A DNA stretch of 46,052 nt, taken from contig JAQCGT010000009.1 of the NCBI GenBank assembly GCA_027730505.1, positions 1 to 46,052 of the forward strand, given 5' to 3'. A model generated the notes under the pieces. That model had not been told where the DNA came from, ran no database searches, and saw only the letters and a list, made by a program, of their open reading frames with translations. Below are positions 11,823 through 20,189 of this stretch, in pieces. Every line of letters starts with the position of its first letter. The first letter of the stretch is position 1. Source of the stretch: Actinomycetota bacterium. GTDB lineage: Bacteria; Actinomycetota; Acidimicrobiia; Acidimicrobiales; Ilumatobacteraceae. Both the position numbers and the translations under genes were made by a program.

Positions 11823-13064
11823 TCAGTACGCCGGGAAGGCTGCGCAGAGGTCGGCCACGTCGCTGCGCACCGCAGCGATCGCATCCGAGTCGGACCGCCC
11901 ACCCAACGCTCGGGCGATGAGGTCGGCGATGACCGGCATCTGCTCGCCACCCATGCCCTGAGTCGTCACCGATGGCGTGCCGATTCGGACACCACTCGTC
12001 ACGAAGGGGCTGCGCGGATCATCGGGAACGGTGTTCTTGTTCAGTGTGATGCCAGCGGTGTCGAGCACCGCCTGGGCCTCCTTACCCGTGAGCTCAGCGT
12101 CGAAGGTTCGCAGGTCGACGACGATCATGTGCGTATCCGTTCCGCCCGACACCATGCGGAACCCGTGGCTGGACAGGGCTGATGCGAGCGTGGACGCGTT
12201 CGACACGATTCGATGGGCGTACTCGGTGAACGATGGGTCGGACGCCTCGCGAAAGGCGATCGCCTTTCCGGCGATCACATGCTCGAGAGGCCCTCCCTGC
12301 CATCCGGGGAACACCGCCTTGTCAATTGCGGCAGCGTGCTCGGCCTTGCTCAGGATGCAGCCACCACGAGGGCCACGCAGCGTCTTGTGCGTGGTGAAGG
12401 TCACGACATCGGCATACGGCACCGGATTGGGATGGGCGCCTCCGGCGACGAGCCCTGCGAGGTGAGCGATGTCGAACAAGAGCAGTGCGCCGACCTCATC
12501 GGCGATGGCGCGGAACGGCTCAGGGTCGAGGCGCCGCGGGTAACTCGTCGTACCGGCAACGATGAGCTTCGGACGATGTTCGATGGCGAGCTCGCGCACC
12601 CGGTCCATGTCGATCCGCTCCTCAGCACCGACGCCATAGTTCACGAAGCGATAGAGGATGCCGCTCGCATTCACCGGCGAGCCGTGCGTGAGATGCCCGC
12701 CGTGGTCCAGGCTCAGCCCGAGCACCGTGTCACCTGGCTGAAGTAGCGCCTGGTAGACGCACATGTTGGCGTTGGCCCCTGAATGGGGCTGAACATTGGC
12801 ATGGTCGGCACCGAACAGGGACTTCACCCGTTCGATGGCGAGTGCCTCGATGGAGTCGACGATGGCGTTACCGCCGTAGTACCTCTTGCCGGGATAGCCC
12901 TCGGCGTACTTGTTCGTGAGTACCGAGCCGACGGCCCGCATCACCGCTGGCGAGGTGAAGTTCTCGCTCGCAATGAGTTGGAGACCGGTTCGTTGACGCT
13001 CGAGCTCGGCGTCGATCAATGCCTCGACCTCGAGGTCGGGATCGTTGTCGGAGGGAAAGGGCAT
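11823..13064 (-). CDS. glyA: Serine hydroxymethyltransferase
   Basis: A 413-residue PLP enzyme that interconverts serine plus tetrahydrofolate with glycine plus 5,10-methylene-THF, the main source of one-carbon units. The PLP lysine is Lys227 in [14 protein letters not shown]; Asp198 and His201 (FDIAHLAG) contact the cofactor; the N-terminal 'LQLIASENF' and '[13 protein letters not shown]' are diagnostic. The ATG at 13064 lies 1 nt after the rpiB stop (TGACATG), giving the normal family length. A longer frame upstream would overlap rpiB and is not used. Confidence 0.98.
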   Translation of the reverse strand: MPFPSDNDPDLEVEALIDAELERQRTGLQLIASENFTSPAVMRAVGSVLTNKYAEGYPGKRYYGGNAIVDSIEALAIERVKSLFGADHANVQPHSGANANMCVYQALLQPGDTVLGLSLDHGGHLTHGSPVNASGILYRFVNYGVGAEERIDMDRVRELAIEHRPKLIVAGTTSYPRRLDPEPFRAIADEVGALLLFDIAHLAGLVAGGAHPNPVPYADVVTFTTHKTLRGPRGGCILSKAEHAAAIDKAVFPGWQGGPLEHVIAGKAIAFREASDPSFTEYAHRIVSNASTLASALSSHGFRMVSGGTDTHMIVVDLRTFDAELTGKEAQAVLDTAGITLNKNTVPDDPRSPFVTSGVRIGTPSVTTQGMGGEQMPVIADLIARALGGRSDSDAIAAVRSDVADLCAAFPAY

Positions 13065-13065
13065 G

Positions 13066-13512
13066 TCAGAACTGCTCCTCGAGTTCGGCGAGCTGGGCAA
13101 CACGTCGGGCATGGCGTCCACCCTCGAACGGAGTGGAGAGAAACACGTCGACGATCTCCTCCGCGAGACCGAGACCGACCACTCGGGCACCGATCGACAA
13201 CACATTGGCGTCGTTGTGCTCGCGAGCCATACGCGCCGTGTAGAGGCAGTTGCACAGCGCAGCACGGGCCCCACGCACCTTGTTGGCGGCGAGCTGCTCG
13301 CCCTGGCCGCTGCCGCCGATCACGATGCCGACATCGGCGGCGCCATCACGCACGGAACGTGCGGCTGCTGCGCAGAAAGCCGGGTAGTCGACGCTCGCGG
13401 TCGAGTCGGTGCCGTGGTCGATGATGGCGTGTCCCGCTTCGCTCAACCGCGAGATCAGGTGCTGTTTCAACTCGAAGCCGGCGTGATCCGAGCCCAGCGC
13501 AATGGTTGCCAC
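13066..13512 (-). CDS. rpiB: Ribose-5-phosphate isomerase B
   Basis: A 148-residue enzyme of the pentose phosphate pathway that interconverts ribose 5-phosphate and ribulose 5-phosphate. The N-terminus '[13 protein letters not shown]' (Asp9, His10) is canonical. The active-site loop reads [13 protein letters not shown] (66-78): the Cys of E. coli RpiB is absent and Glu72 takes the position of the Glu base described for Mycobacterium tuberculosis RpiB, an actinobacterial trait. The GTG start at 13512 directly precedes the first conserved strand and has TACACT 7 nt upstream, so the transcript is probably leaderless. It may be the first gene of a transcript running into glyA and beyond. Confidence 0.96.
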   Translation of the reverse strand: MATIALGSDHAGFELKQHLISRLSEAGHAIIDHGTDSTASVDYPAFCAAAARSVRDGAADVGIVIGGSGQGEQLAANKVRGARAALCNCLYTARMAREHNDANVLSIGARVVGLGLAEEIVDVFLSTPFEGGRHARRVAQLAELEEQF

Positions 13513-13519
13513 GTCGACG

Positions 13520-13525
13520 AGTGTA
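13520..13525 (-). promoter_or_regulatory. -10 element of rpiB
   Basis: TACACT on the minus strand ends 7 nt before the rpiB GTG. There is no Shine-Dalgarno. It fits the leaderless pattern seen elsewhere in the window. Confidence 0.5.
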
Positions 13526-13583
13526 GGACCGTGTCCGACCGACGGCCGTGACGGTGCTCTCGTTATCGACGATGACGTCCGAA

Positions 13584-13589
13584 TAGGTT
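13584..13589 (+). promoter_or_regulatory. -10 element of the thiolase-like gene
   Basis: TAGGTT ends 6 nt before the GTG at 13596. It shares the 83-bp divergent gap with the rpiB promoter. Confidence 0.5.
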
Positions 13590-13595
13590 CTGCCC

Positions 13596-15125
13596 GTGAC
13601 CGCTCGACCACATCCGCGCACCCCCGTCATCGTTGGCGTCGGCCAGATCCTGCAACGAACCGACGACCCGTCAATCGCAGCCGATGCCACGCTGCTCATC
13701 TGCGAGGCTGTGCGCGCCGCCGCCGTCGACAGCGCGGCAGCTAGCGACCCCATCGCCGCAGCCGACGTGCTCGCCGTGGTGTCGACGCTTACATGGCGTT
13801 ACGGAGATGCCGCCCGGGTGGTGACCGACCGACTCGGGATACACCCCCGGCGCGTCATGACCCCGATGGGTGGAAACTCACCTCAGTCGCTCGTCAACGC
13901 GGCCTCCTCGCGAATCCTGTCCGGCGACCTCGACATGGCCATCCTGACTGGCGGGGAGGCATGGCGAAGCCGTATGCGGGCGCGCCGAGACGGCATCGAA
14001 CTCACATGGCCCAAGGCCGACCCCGAATTGCTCGCCGTCGAACCGCCCGAAGTTTGGGGCCACGACCTCGAGATGTCGAGCGAGGCAGAAACCGAGATCG
14101 GTCTGATCATGCCGATTCAGGTGTATCCGATGTTCGAATCTGCTATCCGCGCAGCTCGCGCGGTCGACGGTGTCGGGCCTGAGGAGCATCTCCGTCAGGT
14201 CGGTGCGATGTGGGCCCGCTTCTCCGAGGTCGCCTCGCGCAATCCCTTTGCATGGCGCCAGGACGCACTGACCGCCTCGGACATCATCAGCCCGGGCCCA
14301 GGGAATCGCATGGTGGGGCTGCCCTACACGAAGGCGATGAATTCGAACAACGACGTCGACATGGCAGCCGCCGTCATCATCTGTTCGGTGGAGCGAGCCG
14401 AGGCGCTCGGCATTCCCGCCGACCGTTGGGTCTTCCCCCACGCTGGAACGGACTGCCATGAACATCCGTTCATCTCCCATCGCGACGTGTTCCATCGCAC
14501 GCCGGCGATCGAAATCGGCGGCGCGATGGCGCTCGAACTTGCCGACACCGACATCGATGCCGTCGCTCACCTCGACCTCTACTCCTGCTTCCCTTCGGCG
14601 GTTCAACTCGGTGCCACGTCGCTCGGTATAGATCCGTACAACGAGACCCGCTCGCTCACTCAGACTGGTGGCCTGTCGTTCGCCGGCGGCCCTTGGAACG
14701 AGTACGTGATGCATGCCATCGCAACGATGGTCCACACCTTGCGCAACGACGCGGGCTCGACCGGTCTGGTTTGGGCAAATGGTGGCTTCGTCACCAAGCA
14801 CGCCTTCGGCGTCTACTCGACGACGCCACCCGCCACCGACTTCCGGCATGCCGAACCCCAAGCTCGGATCGACGCTCTGCCGAGCACCGTCCTCGCAACG
14901 GCCGACGATGCTGCCAACGATACGCATTGCACGATCGAGGCCTACACGGTGATGCACGGGCGTGACGGATCCCCCGAGACCGCGTGGAGCGCCATCAGGC
15001 TCGCCGATGGACGCCGGGCGTGGGGACGCACAGACGAAGCGGAGACGTTGTCACACCTCGTGCACGGTGAACATGTCGGCGAGCAGGTGAGAATGCTCCC
15101 CGACCATCGGTTCGAGCCCGTCTGA
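13596..15125 (+). CDS. Thiolase-superfamily protein lacking canonical catalytic residues
   Basis: A 509-residue protein of the large acetyl-CoA acetyltransferase-like (SCP-x-like) family. The thiolase-fold N-terminus is 'TPVIVGVGQILQR'. The place where thiolases carry the nucleophilic Cys reads GGNSPQSLVNAASS (92-105) without Cys. The usual HDCF-type block reads LYSCFPSA, and the usual G-H-P block reads SFAGGPWN. A C-terminal extension of roughly 90 residues (after 'KHAFGVYST') has beta-rich, OB-like character. Similar proteins of about 490-510 residues occur in mycobacteria, annotated only by homology. It may bind acyl-CoA or catalyse an aldol-type reaction rather than thiolysis. GTG start with a leaderless -10. 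Confidence 0.85.
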   Translation: MTARPHPRTPVIVGVGQILQRTDDPSIAADATLLICEAVRAAAVDSAAASDPIAAADVLAVVSTLTWRYGDAARVVTDRLGIHPRRVMTPMGGNSPQSLVNAASSRILSGDLDMAILTGGEAWRSRMRARRDGIELTWPKADPELLAVEPPEVWGHDLEMSSEAETEIGLIMPIQVYPMFESAIRAARAVDGVGPEEHLRQVGAMWARFSEVASRNPFAWRQDALTASDIISPGPGNRMVGLPYTKAMNSNNDVDMAAAVIICSVERAEALGIPADRWVFPHAGTDCHEHPFISHRDVFHRTPAIEIGGAMALELADTDIDAVAHLDLYSCFPSAVQLGATSLGIDPYNETRSLTQTGGLSFAGGPWNEYVMHAIATMVHTLRNDAGSTGLVWANGGFVTKHAFGVYSTTPPATDFRHAEPQARIDALPSTVLATADDAANDTHCTIEAYTVMHGRDGSPETAWSAIRLADGRRAWGRTDEAETLSHLVHGEHVGEQVRMLPDHRFEPV

Positions 15126-15165
15126 TCGGTGCCTGCGGCAGCAGCGTCTGCCATCCTTGCGATCC

Positions 15166-16113
15166 ATGGCGCCGACACCAGCACGACCTCGCATCATCCT
15201 CGACTGCGATCCGGGACACGACGATGCCGTTGCGATAGTCGTCGCCTCGCACACCTGCGACATCGTCGGCATCACCACGGTGGCGGGCAACGCGCCGCTC
15301 GAACGCACGGCGTACAACGCCCGCGTCATGCGGCACATCCTCGACATCGACGTCCCCGTGGTGGCAGGAGCAGCCGGGCCATTGGTCGTGGCACCTGCCT
15401 TCGCCGGATACGTGCACGGTGAGAGCGGGCTCGATGGCGCTGACCTTCCCGAACCGACGCGTCCGCTGGACGGCACAGATGCCGTCGGCTTCATCATCGA
15501 CACCGTGCGCTCTGAACCCGGATGCCATCTCGTCGTCACCGGGCCGATGACGAACATTGCCCTGGCCCTTCGGATGGCACCCGATCTCGGCGATCACATT
15601 GCCGGCATCTCGTTCATGGGTGGCGGCACCTTCGGCAATCGCACACCAATGGCTGAGTTCAATCTGTGGGCCGACCCGCATGCGGCGGCCATCGTGATCG
15701 GGTCGGGACTGCCGCTCATCATGGCGGGCCTCGATGTGACCCACCGCTTCCAGGCCACCCCCGATCGAATCGAGCGGGTGAGAGCACTCGACGGACGGCT
15801 CGCGTCGGTCCTGTCCGGCCTGTTCGACTTCTTCAGCGAGAACTATCGGTCGCGCCATGACGACATGGCGGGCGCTGCTGTGCACGATCCATTGGCGGTG
15901 CTCGCGCTCACCCACCGGGAGTTGTTCGCCACGTCGGATTCGTTCGTCGACGTGATGGTGACCGGTGAGCACACCCGCGGGATGACCGTGGTCGATCAAC
16001 GAACGCTCGTCGATCGGCCGGCGGCGAACTGCACGGTGCTGACCGATGTCGACGCCGACGCTGCGTGGGACATCACCATCGAAGCGATCGCCGCCGGGAG
16101 TCGGTCGGTGTGA
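15166..16113 (+). CDS. Inosine/uridine-preferring nucleoside hydrolase
   Basis: A 315-residue cytosolic enzyme that hydrolyses N-glycosidic bonds of ribonucleosides to ribose and base (salvage or catabolism). The calcium-binding N-terminal motif is DCDPGHDD (13-20). The later motifs are present too: 'VTGPMTNIALAL', 'MAEFNLWADPHAA' and the C-terminal 'VHDPLAV' that supplies the last calcium Asp. Which base is preferred cannot be told. An upstream in-frame TTG (15157) would add three residues; the ATG at 15166 is preferred. It is followed with 4-nt overlap by a DPP-IV-like peptidase. Confidence 0.92.
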   Translation: MAPTPARPRIILDCDPGHDDAVAIVVASHTCDIVGITTVAGNAPLERTAYNARVMRHILDIDVPVVAGAAGPLVVAPAFAGYVHGESGLDGADLPEPTRPLDGTDAVGFIIDTVRSEPGCHLVVTGPMTNIALALRMAPDLGDHIAGISFMGGGTFGNRTPMAEFNLWADPHAAAIVIGSGLPLIMAGLDVTHRFQATPDRIERVRALDGRLASVLSGLFDFFSENYRSRHDDMAGAAVHDPLAVLALTHRELFATSDSFVDVMVTGEHTRGMTVVDQRTLVDRPAANCTVLTDVDADAAWDITIEAIAAGSRSV

Positions 16114-18239
16114 GCAGCGGGGACACGTTTCCCCGGCAGTACGCACGGACCCGCCGACTGACGCTCGGCGATCCGCGAGATCTGCGGCTCGACCCGTCCG
16201 GTGACACCGCGTATTTCCTGCGATCGCGTTCGGGTTCCGACCCGATGACCTGCCTGTGGGCCGTCGACGTCGCCTCCGGGACAGAGCGCCTCCTGGTGGA
16301 CCCGGCAACCCTCGGTGAGGGCGACTCGATGAGCGAAGCCGAACTCGCTCGGCGCGAGCGACTGCGTGAGTCGGCTGAGGGAATCACGGCCTACGACTGT
16401 GATCAACAGATGGCCCGAGCCGTGTTCACCGTGGCGGGCCGACTTGTCATCGCCGAACTCGCCGATGGGCGGTGCACAGCAGTCGATATCGACGGGGCGG
16501 TCTTCGACCCGCGCCTGTCACCTGACGGCCGACGATGCGCCATGGTGCGCAATGGTCGACTGCTCGTCATCGACGTGTCGCACGAAGCCACCAACAGCGA
16601 CGACCCGCCGGTGGTGCTCCTCGATCTCGGCGAGGACGTCCCAACGGTGACCTGGGGCATGGCCGAGTTCATCGCCGCTGAGGAGATGGGTCGGTATCGG
16701 GGCCACTGGTGGAGTCCTGAGAGCACCCGACTCGCAGTGTGTCGTGTCGACGACGCCCCGATATCCGAGTGGGACCTGACCGATCCGGCAACACCATGGA
16801 AGCCGGCGCGGCGCGTGCGCTACCCGGCAGCCGGCACACCGAATGCCGCTGTCAGTCTCTATCTCGTCGCGGTCGACGGCACGAGTGTGACGCCGGTGCG
16901 CTGGGACCGCACCGCAGCCGAGTACCTAGCACGGGTCTCATGGGACGACCACGGCCCGCTCATCGCCGTGCAGTCGCGAGATCAGCGACGAGTCGACGTC
17001 CTTCGGGTCGCCGAAGACGGCTCCACTGAGACGATCCATACCGACACCGACGACCGCTGGGTTGAACTCGTCCCCGGCTGCCCGGTCGGAATCGGCCCTG
17101 ACACGATCGTGGCCTGCGTGGACCGTGACGGTGCACGTCGACTCGAAATCGCCGGCGACTGCGTCACGCCCAGCGACCTGCAGGTTCGATCGGTGATATC
17201 AGCAACCGCAAACGGTGTGCTCTTCACCGCCAACCCGATCGACGACGCCACGGTGCTCCACCTCTGGTCATGGACTCCAGATGCCGGGGCGGTCTCGATC
17301 GCTCAGCCCGATGGCATCGTCGCCGCCGTCGGTGATGTCGAGCGCCAGATCGTTCGGGTATCGACGCTCAGCTCTCCGGACCAGGCATGGCAACTCGAAG
17401 GTGGGCAACAGATCGTGTCGCACGCCGAGTCGCCGTTGGTCGACCCTCGAGTCCATCTTGTTCGAGGCGCAGCACCAGCCGGACATCCACTCGACGTGGC
17501 GATCATGGTGCCGAAGGACCACGACGGTGGCCCGCTTCCTGTGCTGCTTGACCCCTACGGCGGGCCTCACGCACTCCGGGTCGTCCGGTCCCAACGAGCG
17601 TTTGCATCGTCGCAGTGGTTCGCCGATCAGGGTTTCGCCGTGATCGTGTGCGATGGGCGTGGCACACCCGGGCGAGGATCGGCGTGGGAGCGGTCGGTGG
17701 CCGGGGATCTCGCCTCCCCTGCACTCGACGACCAGGTTGCGGCACTGCAGATCGCATCGGCGGCGGCAGCGGAATCAGGCCTCGCCTCGCTCGACCTCTC
17801 TCGAGTCGGCATCAGGGGATGGAGCTTCGGCGGATACCTTGCTGCACTCGCCGTGCTTCGACGACCCGACGTGTTCCACGCCGCGGTGGCGGGGGCTCCC
17901 GTGACCGAATGGCGGTGGTACGACACGCACTACACCGAGCGCTACCTCGGCGACCCGGCGACGGCAAGCGATGACTTCGACCGGTCATCACTGCTGCCGC
18001 TGGCTGGTGACCTCACTAGGCCGCTGTTGTTGATTCACGGCCTCGCCGATGACAACGTCGTCGCTGCCCACACCTTGCAGCTCTCCTCTGCCTTGCTCGC
18101 CGGAGGGCGCGCTCACGAGGTTCTTCCCCTCGTCGGGGTCAGCCACATGACGCCACAGGAGGTTGTTGCTGAGAATCTGCTCACCCACCAACTCGAATTC
18201 CTTCGGCGGTCCCTTTCGATCGCCGACCTGACCCACTGA
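16110..18239 (+). CDS. DPP-IV-like S9 serine peptidase
   Basis: A 709-residue S9 peptidase. Residues 1-440 form the DPPIV-type beta-propeller, including 'AEFIAAEEMGRYRG', whose Glu191-Glu192 pair matches the double Glu that holds the substrate N-terminus in DPP-IV. Residues 450-709 form the alpha/beta hydrolase with Ser572 (GWSFGGY), Asp647/648 (HGLADDNV) and His679 (GVSHM). It therefore likely removes N-terminal dipeptides, with a preference for Pro or Ala at position two. No signal peptide or membrane anchor is visible, so it is probably cytosolic. The GTG start overlaps the nucleoside hydrolase stop (GTGTGA), indicating coupled translation. It is the second S9 peptidase in the window. Confidence 0.92.
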   Translation: MSSGDTFPRQYARTRRLTLGDPRDLRLDPSGDTAYFLRSRSGSDPMTCLWAVDVASGTERLLVDPATLGEGDSMSEAELARRERLRESAEGITAYDCDQQMARAVFTVAGRLVIAELADGRCTAVDIDGAVFDPRLSPDGRRCAMVRNGRLLVIDVSHEATNSDDPPVVLLDLGEDVPTVTWGMAEFIAAEEMGRYRGHWWSPESTRLAVCRVDDAPISEWDLTDPATPWKPARRVRYPAAGTPNAAVSLYLVAVDGTSVTPVRWDRTAAEYLARVSWDDHGPLIAVQSRDQRRVDVLRVAEDGSTETIHTDTDDRWVELVPGCPVGIGPDTIVACVDRDGARRLEIAGDCVTPSDLQVRSVISATANGVLFTANPIDDATVLHLWSWTPDAGAVSIAQPDGIVAAVGDVERQIVRVSTLSSPDQAWQLEGGQQIVSHAESPLVDPRVHLVRGAAPAGHPLDVAIMVPKDHDGGPLPVLLDPYGGPHALRVVRSQRAFASSQWFADQGFAVIVCDGRGTPGRGSAWERSVAGDLASPALDDQVAALQIASAAAAESGLASLDLSRVGIRGWSFGGYLAALAVLRRPDVFHAAVAGAPVTEWRWYDTHYTERYLGDPATASDDFDRSSLLPLAGDLTRPLLLIHGLADDNVVAAHTLQLSSALLAGGRAHEVLPLVGVSHMTPQEVVAENLLTHQLEFLRRSLSIADLTH

Positions 18240-18240
18240 G

Positions 18241-18246
18241 TACGGT
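18241..18246 (+). promoter_or_regulatory. -10 element ahead of the leader peptide and TerB-like gene
   Basis: TACGGT, starting 1 nt after the peptidase stop, ends 5 nt before an ATG (18252) that opens a 13-codon frame. It uses the same hexamer as both promoters at 1480-1502. Confidence 0.35.
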
Positions 18247-18249
18247 TGG

Positions 18250-18273
18250 CGATGAGCCGAGCGCGGCTCATCG
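18250..18273 (+). other. Perfect 10-bp hairpin in the TerB-like gene leader
   Basis: The arms CGATGAGCCG and CGGCTCATCG are perfectly complementary around the loop AGCG. No T-run follows, so it is a poor intrinsic terminator. It would form at the very 5' end of a transcript started by the TACGGT box, or act on DNA as a 24-bp palindromic operator. Confidence 0.6.
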
Positions 18274-18293
18274 AACACAGGATGGGATCATGA
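18252..18293 (+). CDS. Possible 13-residue leader peptide
   Basis: ATG at 18252 opens a short frame, MSRARLIEHRMGS, that ends in TGA at 18291-18293. Its stop overlaps the start codon of the TerB-like gene as ATGA, the arrangement used for translational coupling. Its first codons lie inside the 10-bp hairpin. It is too short for coding statistics; the call rests on the overlap with the downstream start and the -10 box 5 nt upstream. It may be chance. Confidence 0.3.
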   Translation: MSRARLIEHRMGS

Positions 18294-18685
18294 ACGAACG
18301 ACTGGCCGAGCTGTACCGAGGCGTCGCTGTGCACGCCACGGCTGACCGCGAGCACGAGGCCGCTCTCGAGTTGTTGGCGTTGGTCATGATGGCCGATCGC
18401 CGAATGGATCCAACCGAGGTCGAGGCCATCCGTGACATCTCCGACGACTGGCGCGGAACGGGTGAATCATTTGAGCACTATCTCGCTGGCGCGGTCGATC
18501 GAGCCCGCGCCGCGGTCGAGGGCGGCCGTGTCGTCGAGATGATCGCCGACATCGATGCGCGCATCTCGTCGACCGTGTTGCGTCGCGCGCTGTTTTCGGC
18601 CGCTCGTGAGGTGGCGGACGCCGATCACGACGATGCCGTCAGCGAGGACGCCATCCTCGCTGAGGTCGCCGTTCGGTTCGGCTGA
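18290..18685 (+). CDS. TerB-like protein
   Basis: A 131-residue all-helical, acidic cytosolic protein. The pattern 'LLALVMMADRRMDPTEVEAI' (near residues 24-43) and a second related half, 'AREVADADHDDAVSEDAIL' (near residues 105-123), is that of TerB/DjlA-type metal-binding helical repeats. TerB proteins were first linked to tellurite resistance; most members have no proven role. The ATG is preceded by the weak ribosome site AGGATGGGAT. One nucleotide separates its stop from the sucrose phosphorylase ATG, so the two are co-expressed. No other ter genes are nearby, so a tellurite function should not be assumed. Confidence 0.75.
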   Translation: MNERLAELYRGVAVHATADREHEAALELLALVMMADRRMDPTEVEAIRDISDDWRGTGESFEHYLAGAVDRARAAVEGGRVVEMIADIDARISSTVLRRALFSAAREVADADHDDAVSEDAILAEVAVRFG

Positions 18686-18686
18686 G

Positions 18687-20186
18687 ATGCGCAACGCACC
18701 TCAGCTCATCACGTACGGCGACCGGTTCGCCGGCGACCTCCTCGGCGTGTTGCAGATGCTCGACGGCCCGCTGTCCGGAGCGTTCGGCGGGGTTCATATC
18801 CTCCCGTTCTTCGTGCCGATCGACGGTGCCGACGCTGGTTTTGACCCCATCGATCACACTGCGGTCGACCCGAGGGTCGGGTCATGGGATGACGTTGCGG
18901 AGATAGCCGGCCGCTACGAGGTGATGGCCGACATCATCGTCAACCACGTCTCGGACGAATCGGCCGAATTCCGCGACTGGCAGCTCCTCGGTGAGGCATC
19001 TGCCTACGCCTCCATGTTTCTCACCTTGTCCTCGGTGTTCCCCGATGGTGCCGCGGAGGCCGATCTCGCTCGCATCTATCGTCCCCGTCCGGGCATGCCC
19101 TTCACCAAGGTCGCCATGGCGTCGGGCGAGACCAGGCTGGCGTGGACAACCTTCACCTCCAAACAGATCGACATCGATGTTGAGAGCGAACCGGGTCGTG
19201 CCCATCTGCTCGCCATCGTCGATCGCCTCGCCACAGCCGGCGTCCGTCTCATCCGCCTCGATGCGGTGGGCTACGCCATCAAGCGTGCTGGCACCTCGTG
19301 TTTCATGATCCCCGAGACATTCGAGTTCATCGACGAATTCGCTGCGCTGTGTCGCGAGCGAGACATGACGGTGCTCGTGGAGATCCACGGATACCACGGC
19401 TCGCAGATCGAGATCGCCCGACGTGTCGACATGGTCTACGACTTCGCCTTGCCACCGTTAGTGCTCGACGCCATCGGCCAACGCAATGCCAGCGCGTTGC
19501 GCCACTGGCTCGACATCCGGCCGACGAACTGCGTCACGGTGCTCGACACCCACGACGGCATCGGCATCGTCGACGTCGGCGTTGATCCCGATGATCCATC
19601 ACGACCCGGGCTGCTCAGTGCTGAGCGAATGGCGGCGCTGATCGAGATGATCCATCGCAATTCGGGCGGCACGAGCCGACTCGCCACTGGAGCAGCGGCT
19701 TCGAATCTCGACGTGTACCAGGTGAATTGCACCTTCTTCGATGCTCTCGGCCGCAACGACAACGATTACTTACTCGCCCGCCTCATCCAGATGCTGGTTC
19801 CCGGAGTCCCGCAGATCTATTACGTCGGTCTGCTCGCCGGCTCGAACGACGTCGAATTGCTCGAATCGACCGGTGTCGGCCGAGACATCAACCGCCACCA
19901 CTTCGGACCGCGCGAGTTGATCGCTGAACTCGAGCGACCAGTCGTTCGAAACCTGCTCGGCATGCTGCGCTGGAGGACCGATCACCCGGCGTTCGATGGC
20001 ACATGCGACGTGGCTGATCCCCAAACCGACCGGGAACACGTGCTTGCCTTGACACGTCGATCACTCGACGGCTCCCACTCGGTGGCCGCAAGTATCGACC
20101 TCGACTCTCGGACGTTCGAGATCATCGAACAATCGCCATCCGGCACACGTCGCCTCACCTCGTTCAACGATCTCGGACCTGCCTGA
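18687..20186 (+). CDS. Sucrose phosphorylase (GH13 subfamily 18)
   Basis: A 499-residue enzyme that converts sucrose plus phosphate into glucose 1-phosphate and fructose. It resembles the Bifidobacterium enzyme throughout: 'QLITYGDRFAGD' at the N-terminus, 'GVHILPFFVPIDGADAGFDPIDH' quoted in part as HILPFF and DPIDH, then nucleophile Asp192 (RLDAVGYA), acid/base Glu232 (VEIHGYH) and transition-state Asp290 (LDTHDGIG). These numbers equal those I recall for the B. adolescentis enzyme. The phosphate/fructose loop AAASNLDVYQVN and GRDINRHHF are kept. Related glucosylglycerol or sucrose-6-phosphate phosphorylases cannot be fully excluded. The start is the ATG 1 nt after the TerB-like stop; a longer frame inside the TerB-like gene is rejected. 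Confidence 0.9.
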   Translation: MRNAPQLITYGDRFAGDLLGVLQMLDGPLSGAFGGVHILPFFVPIDGADAGFDPIDHTAVDPRVGSWDDVAEIAGRYEVMADIIVNHVSDESAEFRDWQLLGEASAYASMFLTLSSVFPDGAAEADLARIYRPRPGMPFTKVAMASGETRLAWTTFTSKQIDIDVESEPGRAHLLAIVDRLATAGVRLIRLDAVGYAIKRAGTSCFMIPETFEFIDEFAALCRERDMTVLVEIHGYHGSQIEIARRVDMVYDFALPPLVLDAIGQRNASALRHWLDIRPTNCVTVLDTHDGIGIVDVGVDPDDPSRPGLLSAERMAALIEMIHRNSGGTSRLATGAAASNLDVYQVNCTFFDALGRNDNDYLLARLIQMLVPGVPQIYYVGLLAGSNDVELLESTGVGRDINRHHFGPRELIAELERPVVRNLLGMLRWRTDHPAFDGTCDVADPQTDREHVLALTRRSLDGSHSVAASIDLDSRTFEIIEQSPSGTRRLTSFNDLGPA

Positions 20187-20189
20187 GAG

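Noticed and set aside
11798-11950. N-terminal extension of the WecA-like protein into glyA
   Set aside because: The extra 51 residues are the shadow of the glyA C-terminus; the GTG at 11797 has a ribosome site and precedes the first membrane helix.
13878-14957. Long open frame (359 codons) on the minus strand inside the thiolase-like gene
   Set aside because: It is antisense to a gene with clear family motifs; high GC makes such shadow frames common. No ribosome site or recognisable domain.
18290-18685. Tellurite resistance determinant
   Set aside because: Only a TerB-like protein is present; terA, terC, terD and terE-like genes are absent from the window.
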